Origin: Flavobacteriales bacterium UBA3376
GTDB taxonomy: Bacteria > Bacteroidota > Bacteroidia > Flavobacteriales > Weeksellaceae
NCBI GenBank assembly: GCA_002359055.1
Contig: DEQC01000073.1
Location: 1,863-12,953 of the forward strand
Reading direction: 5' to 3'
DNA: 11,091 bases
Below the pieces are notes generated by a model. The model was not told the DNA's origin. It saw nothing but the letters and a program-made list of their open reading frames with translations, and ran no database searches. The position numbers and the translations under genes are program-made. Every line of letters starts with the position of its first letter. The stretch's first letter is position 1. Below, piece after piece: positions 1-7,312 of this stretch.

Positions 1-2036
1 TCTGCTTCCAAAACTTCTGGTCTTTTCAAAGGGAAAGGACTGTTAGACTTCTCCTCTTTTTCTTCTTTCTCTTCTGCAGCAACTAAAACACCCGAACGCG
101 AACCGTCTCTGTAAATTGTAATTCCTTTACATCCACTTTCCCAAGCAGTGATATAAAGTTCATTGACCAATTCCTCAGTCGCTTCATTGGGTAAATTTAC
201 AGTTACAGAAATCGAATGATCCACCCATTTTTGTACACTTCCTTGCAATTTCACTTTGTTCAACCAATCGACATCATTGGAAGTTGCTTTATAGTAAGGA
301 GATTTTTTAATCAATTTGTCCAATTCTTCTTGCGAATAATTTTTTTCTGTATCATAACCATTTACCTCCATCCAAGTCTTGAAGTGATGATGGAAAACTG
401 TGTATTCTTCCCAACTGTCACCTACTTCATCGACAAAATCTACTCTTACATCTTTATCATTTGGATTAACTTTTCTTCTTCTTTTATAAACTGGCAAGAA
501 AACTGGTTCAATTCCAGAAGTGGTTTGAGCCATCAAACTCGTACTACCGGTAGGTGCAATTGTCAACAAAGCAATGTTTCTTCTACCGTATTTTACCATG
601 TCTTGGTACAGCTTCTCATCTTCATTTTTCAAGCGAAGAATGAACGGATTGTTCTTTTCTCTTTCAGCATCATAAATTTCGAACGCACCTCTATCTTTTG
701 CTAAATTTACAGAAGAAGCATAACAAGCCAAAGCCATATTTTTATGTACTTCAGTCGAAAAAGCAGTTGCTTCATCCGTTCCATAAGTCAAACCTAAAGC
801 CGCTATCATGTCACCTTCTGCAGTAATTCCTACACCAGTTCTTCTCCCTTGAAGCGTTTTCTTTTTGATTTTTTCCCAAAGCAATCTTTCGGTGTGTTTA
901 ATTTCTTCACTCTCTGGATCACTATCGATTTTCGCCAAAATCGCATCGATTTTCTCTTCTTCTAAATCGATGATATCATCCATCATTCTCTGAGCAATTG
1001 CAGCATGCTTTCTAAACAATTCAAAATTGAATTTAGCTTCAGGTGTAAATGGATTTTCTACGTATGAATAAAGATTGATAGCAATTAATCGACAAGAATC
1101 ATAAGGGCACAAAGGAATTTCACCGCATGGATTGGTCGATACAGTTTCAAATCCTAAATCAGCATAACAATCTGGAATGGACTCCCTTTGGATGGTATCC
1201 CAAAAAAGAATACCAGGTTCGGCAGACTTCCAAGCATTATGAACAATTTTGTCCCAAATTTTCTTGGCTTGAACAGTTTTCGAATATTTAGGATTTGGAC
1301 TAAAAATCGGATATTTCTGAACATATTCTGCATCGGATTTCACCGCATTCATAAATTCATCATCGATTCTAACGGAAACATTGGCACCCGTTACTTTTCC
1401 TTGTTCCATTTTTGCATCGATAAAATCTTCTGCATCTGGATGATTAATAGAAACTGACAACATCAAAGCACCACGACGACCATCTTGAGCAACCTCTCTC
1501 GTAGAATTCGAATATCGCTCCATAAATGGCACCAAACCCGTAGAAGTCAAAGCTGAATTTTTCACAGCAGAACCTTTGGGACGAATGTTTGAAAGATCAT
1601 GTCCAACGCCTCCTCTTCTCTTCATCAGTTGAACTTGTTCTTCATCGATTTTCATAATACTTCCATAGGAATCGCTATCGGTTCCACTACCAATTACAAA
1701 ACAATTTGAAAGAGAAGCTATTTGAAAATTGTTCCCAATTCCAGTCATTGGACTTCCTTGAGGAATGATATATTTGAAATCTTTGATGACATCAAAAATT
1801 TCATCCTCAGACATCGGATTGGGATATTTTTTTTCGATTCGAGCAATTTCTTTTGCAATACGTCTATGCATATCATCCGGCGATTTTTCATATATATTAC
1901 CTTCAGAATCCTTCAACGCATATTTATTGACCCATACACGAGCTGCTAAATCGTCACCCTTGAAATACTCAAGTGCTGTTTCATACGCTTCTTGTGTTGT
2001 ATAGGTTTTCAATTTATCTTTTTCCAATACCTCCAT
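1..2036 (-). CDS. nrdJ: Adenosylcobalamin-dependent (class II) ribonucleotide reductase, N-terminal part, cut by window edge
   Basis: Reduces ribonucleotides to deoxyribonucleotides in the cytoplasm, using adenosylcobalamin to make the cysteine thiyl radical. The reading frame starts at the ATG at 2036 (protein begins MEVLEKDK) and stays open for 678 codons to the window edge; family members are typically around 850 residues, so the C-terminal part with the expected redox cysteines is outside. Seen directly: Cys112 in SNCFVIGS, the radical-site motif NPCGEI with Asn302, Cys304 and Glu306, and Cys315 in YDSCRL. The 11-residue spacing from Cys304 to Cys315 matches the Thermotoga maritima NrdJ arrangement, in which the outer two cysteines form the substrate-reducing pair and the middle one carries the radical. 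The phosphate-binding-type motif APTGS is at 494-498 and SGCKGIT, typical of the NrdJ-Z type, near 634-640. The product is intact as far as it can be read. The upstream region shows no cobalamin riboswitch. Confidence 0.95.
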   Translation of the reverse strand, partial: MEVLEKDKLKTYTTQEAYETALEYFKGDDLAARVWVNKYALKDSEGNIYEKSPDDMHRRIAKEIARIEKKYPNPMSEDEIFDVIKDFKYIIPQGSPMTGIGNNFQIASLSNCFVIGSGTDSDSYGSIMKIDEEQVQLMKRRGGVGHDLSNIRPKGSAVKNSALTSTGLVPFMERYSNSTREVAQDGRRGALMLSVSINHPDAEDFIDAKMEQGKVTGANVSVRIDDEFMNAVKSDAEYVQKYPIFSPNPKYSKTVQAKKIWDKIVHNAWKSAEPGILFWDTIQRESIPDCYADLGFETVSTNPCGEIPLCPYDSCRLIAINLYSYVENPFTPEAKFNFELFRKHAAIAQRMMDDIIDLEEEKIDAILAKIDSDPESEEIKHTERLLWEKIKKKTLQGRRTGVGITAEGDMIAALGLTYGTDEATAFSTEVHKNMALACYASSVNLAKDRGAFEIYDAEREKNNPFILRLKNEDEKLYQDMVKYGRRNIALLTIAPTGSTSLMAQTTSGIEPVFLPVYKRRRKVNPNDKDVRVDFVDEVGDSWEEYTVFHHHFKTWMEVNGYDTEKNYSQEELDKLIKKSPYYKATSNDVDWLNKVKLQGSVQKWVDHSISVTVNLPNEATEELVNELYITAWESGCKGITIYRDGSRSGVLVAAEEKEEKEEKSNSPFPLKRPEVLEA

Positions 2037-2178
2037 CTTTAAGTTATTTATGTTTTAATTATGAAATAATTGTTCAAATCGTTTTTGATTGGATTTTTAA
2101 TAAAAACGTCAAATCTTAAGTTTGTAAAAACTTTCCTCAATTTTTTTTAGATACAACTGACTAATTTCCAATCAACAA

Positions 2179-2194
2179 AAGGAATCTATTCCTT
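2179..2194. repeat. Short inverted repeat upstream of nrdJ
   Basis: AAGGAAT and ATTCCTT form perfect 7-bp arms around a 2-bp spacer. The repeat lies about 145 bp upstream of the nrdJ start codon. Its symmetry and very small spacer suit a dimeric protein binding site better than an RNA hairpin. It does not resemble the NrdR box that I know, and a match of this length could arise by chance in AT-rich DNA. Confidence 0.35.
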
Positions 2195-2413
2195 CAAAAA
2201 ATGAGGATATAAAATTACATTTTTTCTTTGGTTAAAAGTTAATTTTTGAAGAGTTTTTAAAAAAGTAATCAACAAAGTTCTCAAAGATTTATCACTCAAC
2301 ACCTAAGAGAATTATAAATTTCACATTGAACAAAATTAGTAATCAGTTGATTTGCAGATATATAAAAAACTAAACTTAATACAACTCTTTGAAAGTCAAA
2401 ACATCATACAAAT

Positions 2414-2442
2414 AAAAAGTTCGCAAAATTTGCGAACTTTTT
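2414..2442 (-). terminator. Hairpin terminator downstream of purM (possibly bidirectional)
   Basis: AAAAAGTTCGCAAA at 2414-2427 and TTTGCGAACTTTTT at 2429-2442 are perfect 14-bp complements around one unpaired base; the real loop must open to about 3-5 nt. The transcript of purM reaches it 55 nt after its stop codon, and on that strand the stem ends in a run of five T and then a further T-rich stretch. On the plus strand the stem also ends in five T. No plus-strand gene ends nearby, and nrdJ begins beyond it, so insulating nrdJ from purM read-through is the likely role. Confidence 0.8.
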
Positions 2443-2497
2443 AAAAAAAATTATCAAAATATTTATTATGATTCATTCTATTTTATTGCTGGATCAT

Positions 2498-3490
2498 TTA
2501 ATAATTCAAAATGATTCCTTCTTCTCCTTTTTGAATTTTTCCGATTATTGCACTTCCTTGAATCAAATCTAAAATTGTTTGAGAATCGCTTTCATCGCAA
2601 GTCACAATCATTCCAATTCCCATATTGAAAGTACCATACATTTCCTCTTCAGAAACATTTCCTCTTTTCATCAATTCTTTCATAATTGAGGGTACCGATA
2701 TTTTGTTTGTATCGATAACCGCAGTCAAACCTTCGGGAAGAATTCTTGGTACATTTTCTATAAGTCCACCACCGGTTATATGTGCAATACCTGACAATTC
2801 GACTTTTTCTTGAATTTTATATATATCGTTTTGATACAATTTAGTTGGCACTAATAGAGTTTCCCACAAAGGTTTATTTTCAAAAACTTCAGTGAAATCT
2901 TTAAATATTTTTCTCACCAACGAAAAACCATTGCTATGGAATCCACTGGAAGGCATTCCGATTATCACTTGTCCTTCTTTGATTTTTGAACCATCAATGA
3001 TTTCATCTTTTTCAACAATTCCCACACAAAATCCGGCCACATCATAATCTCCGACTTGATACATACCTGGCATTTCAGCAGTTTCACCTCCGATCAAAGC
3101 AGTACCGGTTTCTTTACAAGCCGAAGCAATTCCAGAAATAATTTCAGCAGCTACATCGGAATCCAATTTCCCACAAGCCAAATAATCCAAGAAGAACATC
3201 GGTTTTGCTCCGTGACATAAAATATCATTTGCACACATCGCAAAACAATCGATACCTATGGTATCATACTTTTTCACATCCAAAGCAATTCTCAATTTGG
3301 TCCCAACTCCATCCGTACCTGAAACCAAAACTGGATTTTTGTATTTAGGCAATTCATAAAAAGCTCCAAAACTACCCAAACCATTTAAAACGTTTGAATT
3401 ATGAGTTTCAGAAACTACTTTTTTTATTTTCGAAACCGTTTGGTATCCTTCTTCTTTGTCCACACCCGCAGACTTGTATGTACTATTCAT
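2498..3490 (-). CDS. purM: Phosphoribosylformylglycinamidine cyclo-ligase (AIR synthetase)
   Basis: Catalyses the ATP-dependent ring closure of FGAM to aminoimidazole ribonucleotide, the fifth step of de novo purine synthesis, in the cytoplasm. The 330-residue length is close to that of bacterial PurM (about 345). Signature motifs are all present: GTDGVGTKL at 58-66, Asn88-Asp89 in the CANDIL segment, GGETAEMPGMY at 134-144, DYDVAGFCVG shortly after, then FHSNGFSL and AHITGGGL in the C-terminal PurM/AIRS half. The ATG at 3490 fits the usual N-terminus, with the short Y-x-x-AGVD segment at residues 5-11. The gene stands alone, with its own promoter box just upstream and a hairpin terminator 55 nt after the stop; no other purine gene is adjacent. 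Nothing looks broken. Confidence 0.97.
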   Translation of the reverse strand: MNSTYKSAGVDKEEGYQTVSKIKKVVSETHNSNVLNGLGSFGAFYELPKYKNPVLVSGTDGVGTKLRIALDVKKYDTIGIDCFAMCANDILCHGAKPMFFLDYLACGKLDSDVAAEIISGIASACKETGTALIGGETAEMPGMYQVGDYDVAGFCVGIVEKDEIIDGSKIKEGQVIIGMPSSGFHSNGFSLVRKIFKDFTEVFENKPLWETLLVPTKLYQNDIYKIQEKVELSGIAHITGGGLIENVPRILPEGLTAVIDTNKISVPSIMKELMKRGNVSEEEMYGTFNMGIGMIVTCDESDSQTILDLIQGSAIIGKIQKGEEGIILNY

Positions 3491-3512
3491 TTTAATATAA
3501 TCTTGTGTGGCG

Positions 3513-3520
3513 CAAAATTA
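3513..3520 (-). promoter_or_regulatory. Candidate -7 promoter box for purM
   Basis: Read on the minus strand this is TAATTTTG, an exact match to the Bacteroidota housekeeping -7 consensus TAnnTTTG, ending 22 nt before the purM ATG. A TTG lies upstream at 3538-3536 but the 15-nt spacing is shorter than the usual range, so the -33 element is doubtful. The position implies a very short leader. Confidence 0.55.
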
Positions 3521-3671
3521 AGGTTTAATACACTACAATTAAAATATGTGTATCAAAAGTTTTACACAATTTCTTAATTGATTGAGACCAAACTAAAAAT
3601 TTAATAATGTTGCTTTCTAATGCTTAACAACTAATTTTCAACTTTTCATTTAGATATATGAGATTTTATGC

Positions 3672-3679
3672 TATATTTG
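3672..3679 (+). promoter_or_regulatory. Candidate -7 promoter box for the outer-membrane barrel gene
   Basis: TATATTTG is an exact match to the TAnnTTTG -7 consensus of Bacteroidota and ends 26 nt before the ATG at 3706. No TTG sits at the expected -33 distance. The gene lies divergent to purM with about 215 bp between start codons, so each gene has room for its own promoter. Confidence 0.55.
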
Positions 3680-3705
3680 GCTCAAATATTTAAAACTTAA
3701 TTATT

Positions 3706-4227
3706 ATGAAAAAACTTTTATTATCTGCAGCATTTGCAGTTTGTTCAGTAATCGCTGTTAATGCTCAAACAACTGGATTTCAAGCGGGTGCTTATGTAGG
3801 TATTCCTGTCGCTGATGCAAGTGATTACACTTCTGTGAATTTAGGAATTAACCTAACTTATCATTGGGACGTTGCTGAAAACTTCAAATTAGGATTTAGA
3901 ACTGGATATGATTTATTTACAGCAAAAGAATTTGAGATCTTAGGTATGAAAATCAAAGGAGATGACGTAGGGTTCATACCTGTAGCAGCATCTGGTAAAT
4001 ATTCTTTCAACCAATTTTTTGTAGGTGCTGATTTAGGTTATGCAATCTATGTAGGAAGTGGTGATAGTGATGGAGGCTTTTTATACGAACCAAAGTTTGG
4101 ATATGACGCTGTATCATTTGATATTTATGCGTTCTATAAAGGTATAAGTTCAAAACAAAAATATGAAGGCTTTAGCCAATCGACTACTTTAGGGTCTGTT
4201 GGTGTAGGATTTGCGTATAAGTTCTAA
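3706..4227 (+). CDS. Secreted small outer-membrane beta-barrel protein
   Basis: A 173-residue protein with a clear signal peptide: a Lys-Lys start, a hydrophobic core, and an NA-QTT cleavage site after about residue 20. The mature part alternates polar and hydrophobic residues in strand-like runs (for example LGINLTYHWD, then FKLGFRTGYDLF, FFVGADLGYAIYVG, FDIYAFYKGIS) and ends GVGFAYKF, with the terminal Phe expected for recognition by the outer-membrane assembly machinery. This is the architecture of 8-stranded barrels of the OmpA-N/porin-family type (outer membrane protein beta-barrel domain) common in Bacteroidota. No catalytic motif is visible and the physiological role is unknown. It is a single-gene transcription unit, with a promoter box upstream and a terminator 25 nt after the stop. 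Confidence 0.8.
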   Translation: MKKLLLSAAFAVCSVIAVNAQTTGFQAGAYVGIPVADASDYTSVNLGINLTYHWDVAENFKLGFRTGYDLFTAKEFEILGMKIKGDDVGFIPVAASGKYSFNQFFVGADLGYAIYVGSGDSDGGFLYEPKFGYDAVSFDIYAFYKGISSKQKYEGFSQSTTLGSVGVGFAYKF

Positions 4228-4251
4228 CACTTCTAAAAAATATTAATAGAG

Positions 4252-4283
4252 AAGCTGTCTCACAACGAGGCAGCTTTTTTTTT
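4252..4283 (+). terminator. Rho-independent terminator after the barrel gene
   Basis: AAGCTGTCTC (4252-4261) pairs with GAGGCAGCTT (4267-4276) with one G-U pair and a 5-nt loop ACAAC, and runs straight into nine T (4275-4283). It begins 25 nt after the stop codon of the barrel gene and separates it from the operon that starts at 4381. Confidence 0.9.
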
Positions 4284-4380
4284 ATTTCTTTTAATAAACA
4301 AAATCATATTAGATTAAGAAAATCAGTATATTTTCTTAATTTCGGAAATGAATATTTGCATGGTATAAATCTTCGGATTT

Positions 4381-5052
4381 ATGCAAAAACACAGCAAGAT
4401 GAAAACCTTTCTCAAAAGACTTTTAAGATTATTTATCATTGGAATCATAAGCATTGTTTCAATTATTATTTTTTCTAACTATTGGGTCAACAAACAATCT
4501 AACGACAGTATTTTCGATGAAATAGAAAACATTCCATACAACAAGACTGGCTTGGTTTTAGGAACGAGCAAAAGAGTGGTTGGTGGTGGAGAAAATCTAT
4601 TTTTCAAACACAGAATCGAAGCTGCTTATCAATTGTTCAATGCTGGAAAAATCGATTATATTATAGTGAGTGGCGACAATTCAATCATGGAATACAACGA
4701 AACACGCGACATGAAAAATTCTTTGATCGAACTCGGTGTTCCTGAGGATAAAATCATCGATGATTTCGCTGGATTTAGGACACTTGACTCCGTCATACGT
4801 TCAAAAGAAGTGTTTGGACAAGATTCAATCACCATCATCTCACAAAAATTTCACAACCAACGAGCTATATTTATTGCAAAAAATCACGATATTTACGCGC
4901 TGGGTTATAATGCTAAAGACGTACCTCAATATTATGGTAAAAAAACTCAGACAAGAGAATATTTCGCAAGAGTTAAATCCCTAATAGATGTATATGTCTT
5001 AAGGACTATGCCTAAGTTTTATAAAGAAATAGAAGTGTTTCCTAACAATTAA
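4381..5052 (+). CDS. SanA/YdcF-family membrane-anchored protein (DUF218 fold)
   Basis: A 223-residue protein with a basic N-terminus, one membrane segment at about 15-33, and a periplasmic DUF218 (SanA/ElyC/YdcF) domain. Visible family landmarks are LVLGTSKR at 58-65, FKHRIEAA at 75-82 and IIVSGDN at 94-100, followed by the ETRDMKN segment, the ITIISQKFHNQRA strand-turn-helix and a GY-rich tail. The arrangement resembles E. coli SanA, which affects vancomycin sensitivity at high temperature; the biochemical activity of the family is not firmly known, so an envelope-related role is inference. The ATG at 4399 gives a more conventional signal anchor (MKTFLKRLL) and could be the true start. The gene heads a tightly packed operon: udk begins 5 nt after its stop. 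A near-match to the promoter -7 box (AATATTTG, 4351-4358) lies upstream. Confidence 0.85.
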   Translation: MQKHSKMKTFLKRLLRLFIIGIISIVSIIIFSNYWVNKQSNDSIFDEIENIPYNKTGLVLGTSKRVVGGGENLFFKHRIEAAYQLFNAGKIDYIIVSGDNSIMEYNETRDMKNSLIELGVPEDKIIDDFAGFRTLDSVIRSKEVFGQDSITIISQKFHNQRAIFIAKNHDIYALGYNAKDVPQYYGKKTQTREYFARVKSLIDVYVLRTMPKFYKEIEVFPNN

Positions 5053-5057
5053 TTAAA

Positions 5058-5690
5058 ATGTTAATAATCGGTATAGCAGGCGGAACTGGGTCTGGAAAAA
5101 CAACAGTTGTAAACAATATTTTAAATAATTTAAACTCCCAAAATGTTTTGGTTATTTCACAAGACAATTATTACAAAGCACACAATGATTTATCTTTTGC
5201 AGAAAGAGAAAAAATCAATTTCGACCATCCGCGCTCGATAGATTTTGATTTGTTGACTGAAAATATTCAAGACTTAAAAAATGGAAAAACCATAGAACAA
5301 CCTATCTATTCGTTCATCACTCACAGCAGAAAAGACGAAACCATCATCACGCATCCCAAAGAAGTGATCATAGTAGAAGGTATTTTGGTTTTCACACATC
5401 CCGAATTGAGAGAATTATTCGATTTGAAAATATTTGTTCAAACAGATTCCGATGAAAGGTTGATCCGAAGAATCACGCGTGATATCAAAGAAAGAGGTAG
5501 AGATTTGGACGAAGTGATCAATCGATACAGAAACACTTTAAAACCTATGCACGAACAATTCATTGAACCATCAAAAGTTCATGCAGACATCATAGTTCCA
5601 AATATGAAAAAGAAAAATGAAGCTGCTATAAGTGTAATTTCAACTTTGATCAAAGATAAACTTACAATTACCAATACATTCAATGAGTAA
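5058..5690 (+). CDS. udk: Uridine kinase
   Basis: Phosphorylates uridine and cytidine to UMP and CMP with ATP or GTP in the cytoplasm (pyrimidine salvage). The 210-residue length is that of bacterial Udk. The Walker A loop GGTGSGKTT is at residues 8-16; DNYY at 36-39 contains the expected catalytic Asp36; NFDHPRSIDFD is at 54-64; an IVEGILVF Walker-B-like strand follows, then the arginine-rich lid segment RLIRRITRDIKERGRD around 135-150. All are in the usual order and nothing is missing. The ATG at 5058 puts the P-loop at the normal distance from the N-terminus. It begins 5 nt after the SanA-like gene and its last 8 nt (ATGAGTAA) overlap the start of the septum protein gene, which implies translational coupling. 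Confidence 0.95.
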   Translation: MLIIGIAGGTGSGKTTVVNNILNNLNSQNVLVISQDNYYKAHNDLSFAEREKINFDHPRSIDFDLLTENIQDLKNGKTIEQPIYSFITHSRKDETIITHPKEVIIVEGILVFTHPELRELFDLKIFVQTDSDERLIRRITRDIKERGRDLDEVINRYRNTLKPMHEQFIEPSKVHADIIVPNMKKKNEAAISVISTLIKDKLTITNTFNE

Positions 5691-6042
5691 AAAAGAAAAT
5701 AAAAAGACAATATTTCCTAAAAAGTGGTATAAATTACTGCTTAACAAATTTACTATAGTCACTATTTTATTCATTGTTTGGATGATTTTCTTCGACCAAA
5801 ACTCCTACTTTATTCACAAAGAATTGGATGAAGAAATCAAAACCCTAAAAATTGAGAAAAAGCAATATGAAGAAAGGTTAGAAAAAGAAACCATTCAACT
5901 CAAACAAATACAAACCGATCCGCAAGAAATAGAAAAAATAGCAAGAGAAAAGCACTTCTTGAAAAAAGAAAATGAAGATGTTTTTATCGTTGAAGAAAGA
6001 AAAGTAAAAAATGAAGAAAATGACGAACCAAAATCAGAATAA
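5683..6042 (+). CDS. DivIC/FtsB-like septum formation initiator protein
   Basis: A 119-residue single-pass inner-membrane protein of the FtsB/DivIC family, part of the division complex that bridges the early ring to the septal peptidoglycan synthases. It shows a basic cytoplasmic N-terminus, one membrane segment at about 20-37, a charged heptad-like coiled coil at about 44-77 and the conserved motif DPQEIEKIAREKHFLKKENEDVF at 79-101, described here by its key residues Asp79, Pro80, Ile83, Arg88, Glu89 and the EDVF end. Bacteroidota members are usually named DivIC or FtsB-like; I do not choose between names. The start overlaps udk by 8 nt, and the acidic C-terminus overlaps the mutA start. Confidence 0.9.
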   Translation: MSKKENKKTIFPKKWYKLLLNKFTIVTILFIVWMIFFDQNSYFIHKELDEEIKTLKIEKKQYEERLEKETIQLKQIQTDPQEIEKIAREKHFLKKENEDVFIVEERKVKNEENDEPKSE

Positions 6043-7312
6043 TTTCAAATCAATCAGTCCAAAGGAATGGAAATTAAAAGTTCAAGCCGAATTAGCTGGT
6101 TTAGATTATAATGAAGTTTTAGTTTGGGACACTTTGGAGGGCATACAAATAAAACCTGTTTATACGGAAGAAGATAAAAATTCTGATTTCAGCCAAAATA
6201 TAAAAACCCAAAAAGATTGGAAACTGATAGGTGAACTCATTGATGCAGAGAATCAAGACTATTCTTATCTCTACGGTTTTAAAGTCAAAGAAAACCAATT
6301 CCAATCGATCACTAAACTTCCTGAATATTTGGATTTCTTTTACTCAATTGAAAATCCTTATTCATTTTTGGAAAACGATTTTTCTAAAATCAAAAATTTA
6401 CAATATTTAGGTTTGGATGTCATTGGCAACTTTGCTTCGACTGGTAATTGGTACAAATCGCAAGATGAGGATTTCGAATTGATGAAAAACGCCATTCAAA
6501 ACAAAGCCTTTGAAAAATCAATTGAAATCAATGCTTCTTTGTATCAAAATGCTGGTGCCAATCATGTTCAGCAAATCGCTTATGCAATTGCTCATGGAAT
6601 CGAATATTTAGAGAAATTTGGTGGAGAAACTGCTGAGAAAATTTACTTTAAAGTTGCTATCGGAGGAAATTATTTCTTTGAAATTGCAAAGTTGAGAGCT
6701 TTGAGAAAATTGTGGAATTTCATAGTAGAAGAATCTTATGGCATTCAACAAGAAACTTTTATCTACGCCGAAAATTCATTGAGAAACAAATCGATTTTAG
6801 ACATTCATAACAACATTATCAGAAGTGGTTTGGAAGCTTCATCGGCCATACAAGGTAAAGCCGATGCTGTGAATTTATTGAGTTTCAACTCGATTACAAA
6901 CAGTACGGATTTTTCTGAGGAATTGGCTTCTAAACAACAATTACTTTTACAAAAAGAAGCTTATTTCGACAAATTTTCAGATCCGATTTCAGGAGCTTAT
7001 TATATAGAAAACTTATCGGAATTGATAATAAAAAATGCTTTGGATATTTTCCAAAGGATAGAAGCTGATGGTGGATTTATAAAATCACTTTTCGATGGAA
7101 GCATTCAGAGATCTATTTCAAAAAGTGAGAAAAAAGAGCAGGATTTATTCGACAAAGGTGAATTGGTTTTGATCGGTGTCAATAAATTTAGAAATCCTGA
7201 AGATAAAATTCAACCGATCGAAAAGAAATCGAGAAACGAACGTACATTGATACAACCTATTTTGGCCAAAAGATTGTCTGAAAAAATAGAAAATCAACAG
7301 AATGACTCCTAA
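6011..7312 (+). CDS. mutA: Methylmalonyl-CoA mutase small (beta) subunit
   Basis: Partner of the catalytic MutB subunit in the adenosylcobalamin-dependent interconversion of methylmalonyl-CoA and succinyl-CoA. The 433-residue protein aligns by eye with the TIM-barrel part of the mutase: the EGIQIKPVYTEED segment near 45-57, the YLGLDVIGNFA region, YQNAGANHVQQIAYAIAHGIEYL from residue 178, SGAYYIENL around 334-342, and the C-terminal LFDKGELVLIGVNKF. It stops there: there is no room for the C-terminal cobalamin-binding-like domain present in about 620-residue actinobacterial MutA. Shorter small subunits of about 450 residues are normal in flavobacteria. A start at 6020 (MTNQNQ) is as likely as 6011; overlaps with the septum gene are 23 or 32 nt. 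No mutB/scpA follows: an AI-2E family gene starts inside its last 11 nt. Confidence 0.9.
   Translation: MKKMTNQNQNNFKSISPKEWKLKVQAELAGLDYNEVLVWDTLEGIQIKPVYTEEDKNSDFSQNIKTQKDWKLIGELIDAENQDYSYLYGFKVKENQFQSITKLPEYLDFFYSIENPYSFLENDFSKIKNLQYLGLDVIGNFASTGNWYKSQDEDFELMKNAIQNKAFEKSIEINASLYQNAGANHVQQIAYAIAHGIEYLEKFGGETAEKIYFKVAIGGNYFFEIAKLRALRKLWNFIVEESYGIQQETFIYAENSLRNKSILDIHNNIIRSGLEASSAIQGKADAVNLLSFNSITNSTDFSEELASKQQLLLQKEAYFDKFSDPISGAYYIENLSELIIKNALDIFQRIEADGGFIKSLFDGSIQRSISKSEKKEQDLFDKGELVLIGVNKFRNPEDKIQPIEKKSRNERTLIQPILAKRLSEKIENQQNDS

Larger units (their letters stand above)
2037..2497. other. AT-rich intergenic region between nrdJ and purM
   Basis: This 461-bp stretch has no credible coding frame on either strand. 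It holds a strong hairpin terminator (2414-2442) next to purM and a 16-bp inverted repeat at 2179-2194. The nrdJ promoter should be here, reading leftward. The only exact match to the Bacteroidota TAnnTTTG box on the minus strand that I found is TAATTTTG at 2338-2331, about 295 bp before the nrdJ start and without an obvious TTG at the right distance, so I do not call it a promoter. There are no G+C-rich conserved blocks of the kind a cobalamin riboswitch would need. The rest shows nothing recognisable. Confidence 0.6.

Noticed and set aside
216..704. 162-codon open frame on the plus strand
   Set aside because: It lies antisense within the strongly conserved nrdJ frame, its product is a low-complexity Phe/Ile-rich sequence with no family resemblance, and the nrdJ motifs in the same stretch are intact.
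1188..2004. Several further plus-strand frames of 75-89 codons
   Set aside because: All are antisense to nrdJ, overlap one another and have Phe/Ile-rich products typical of reverse-complement shadows in AT-rich DNA.
2037..2410. Possible cobalamin riboswitch before nrdJ
   Set aside because: Considered because nrdJ is B12-dependent, but the leader is almost purely AT and has neither a B12-box-like block nor G+C-rich stems on the minus strand.
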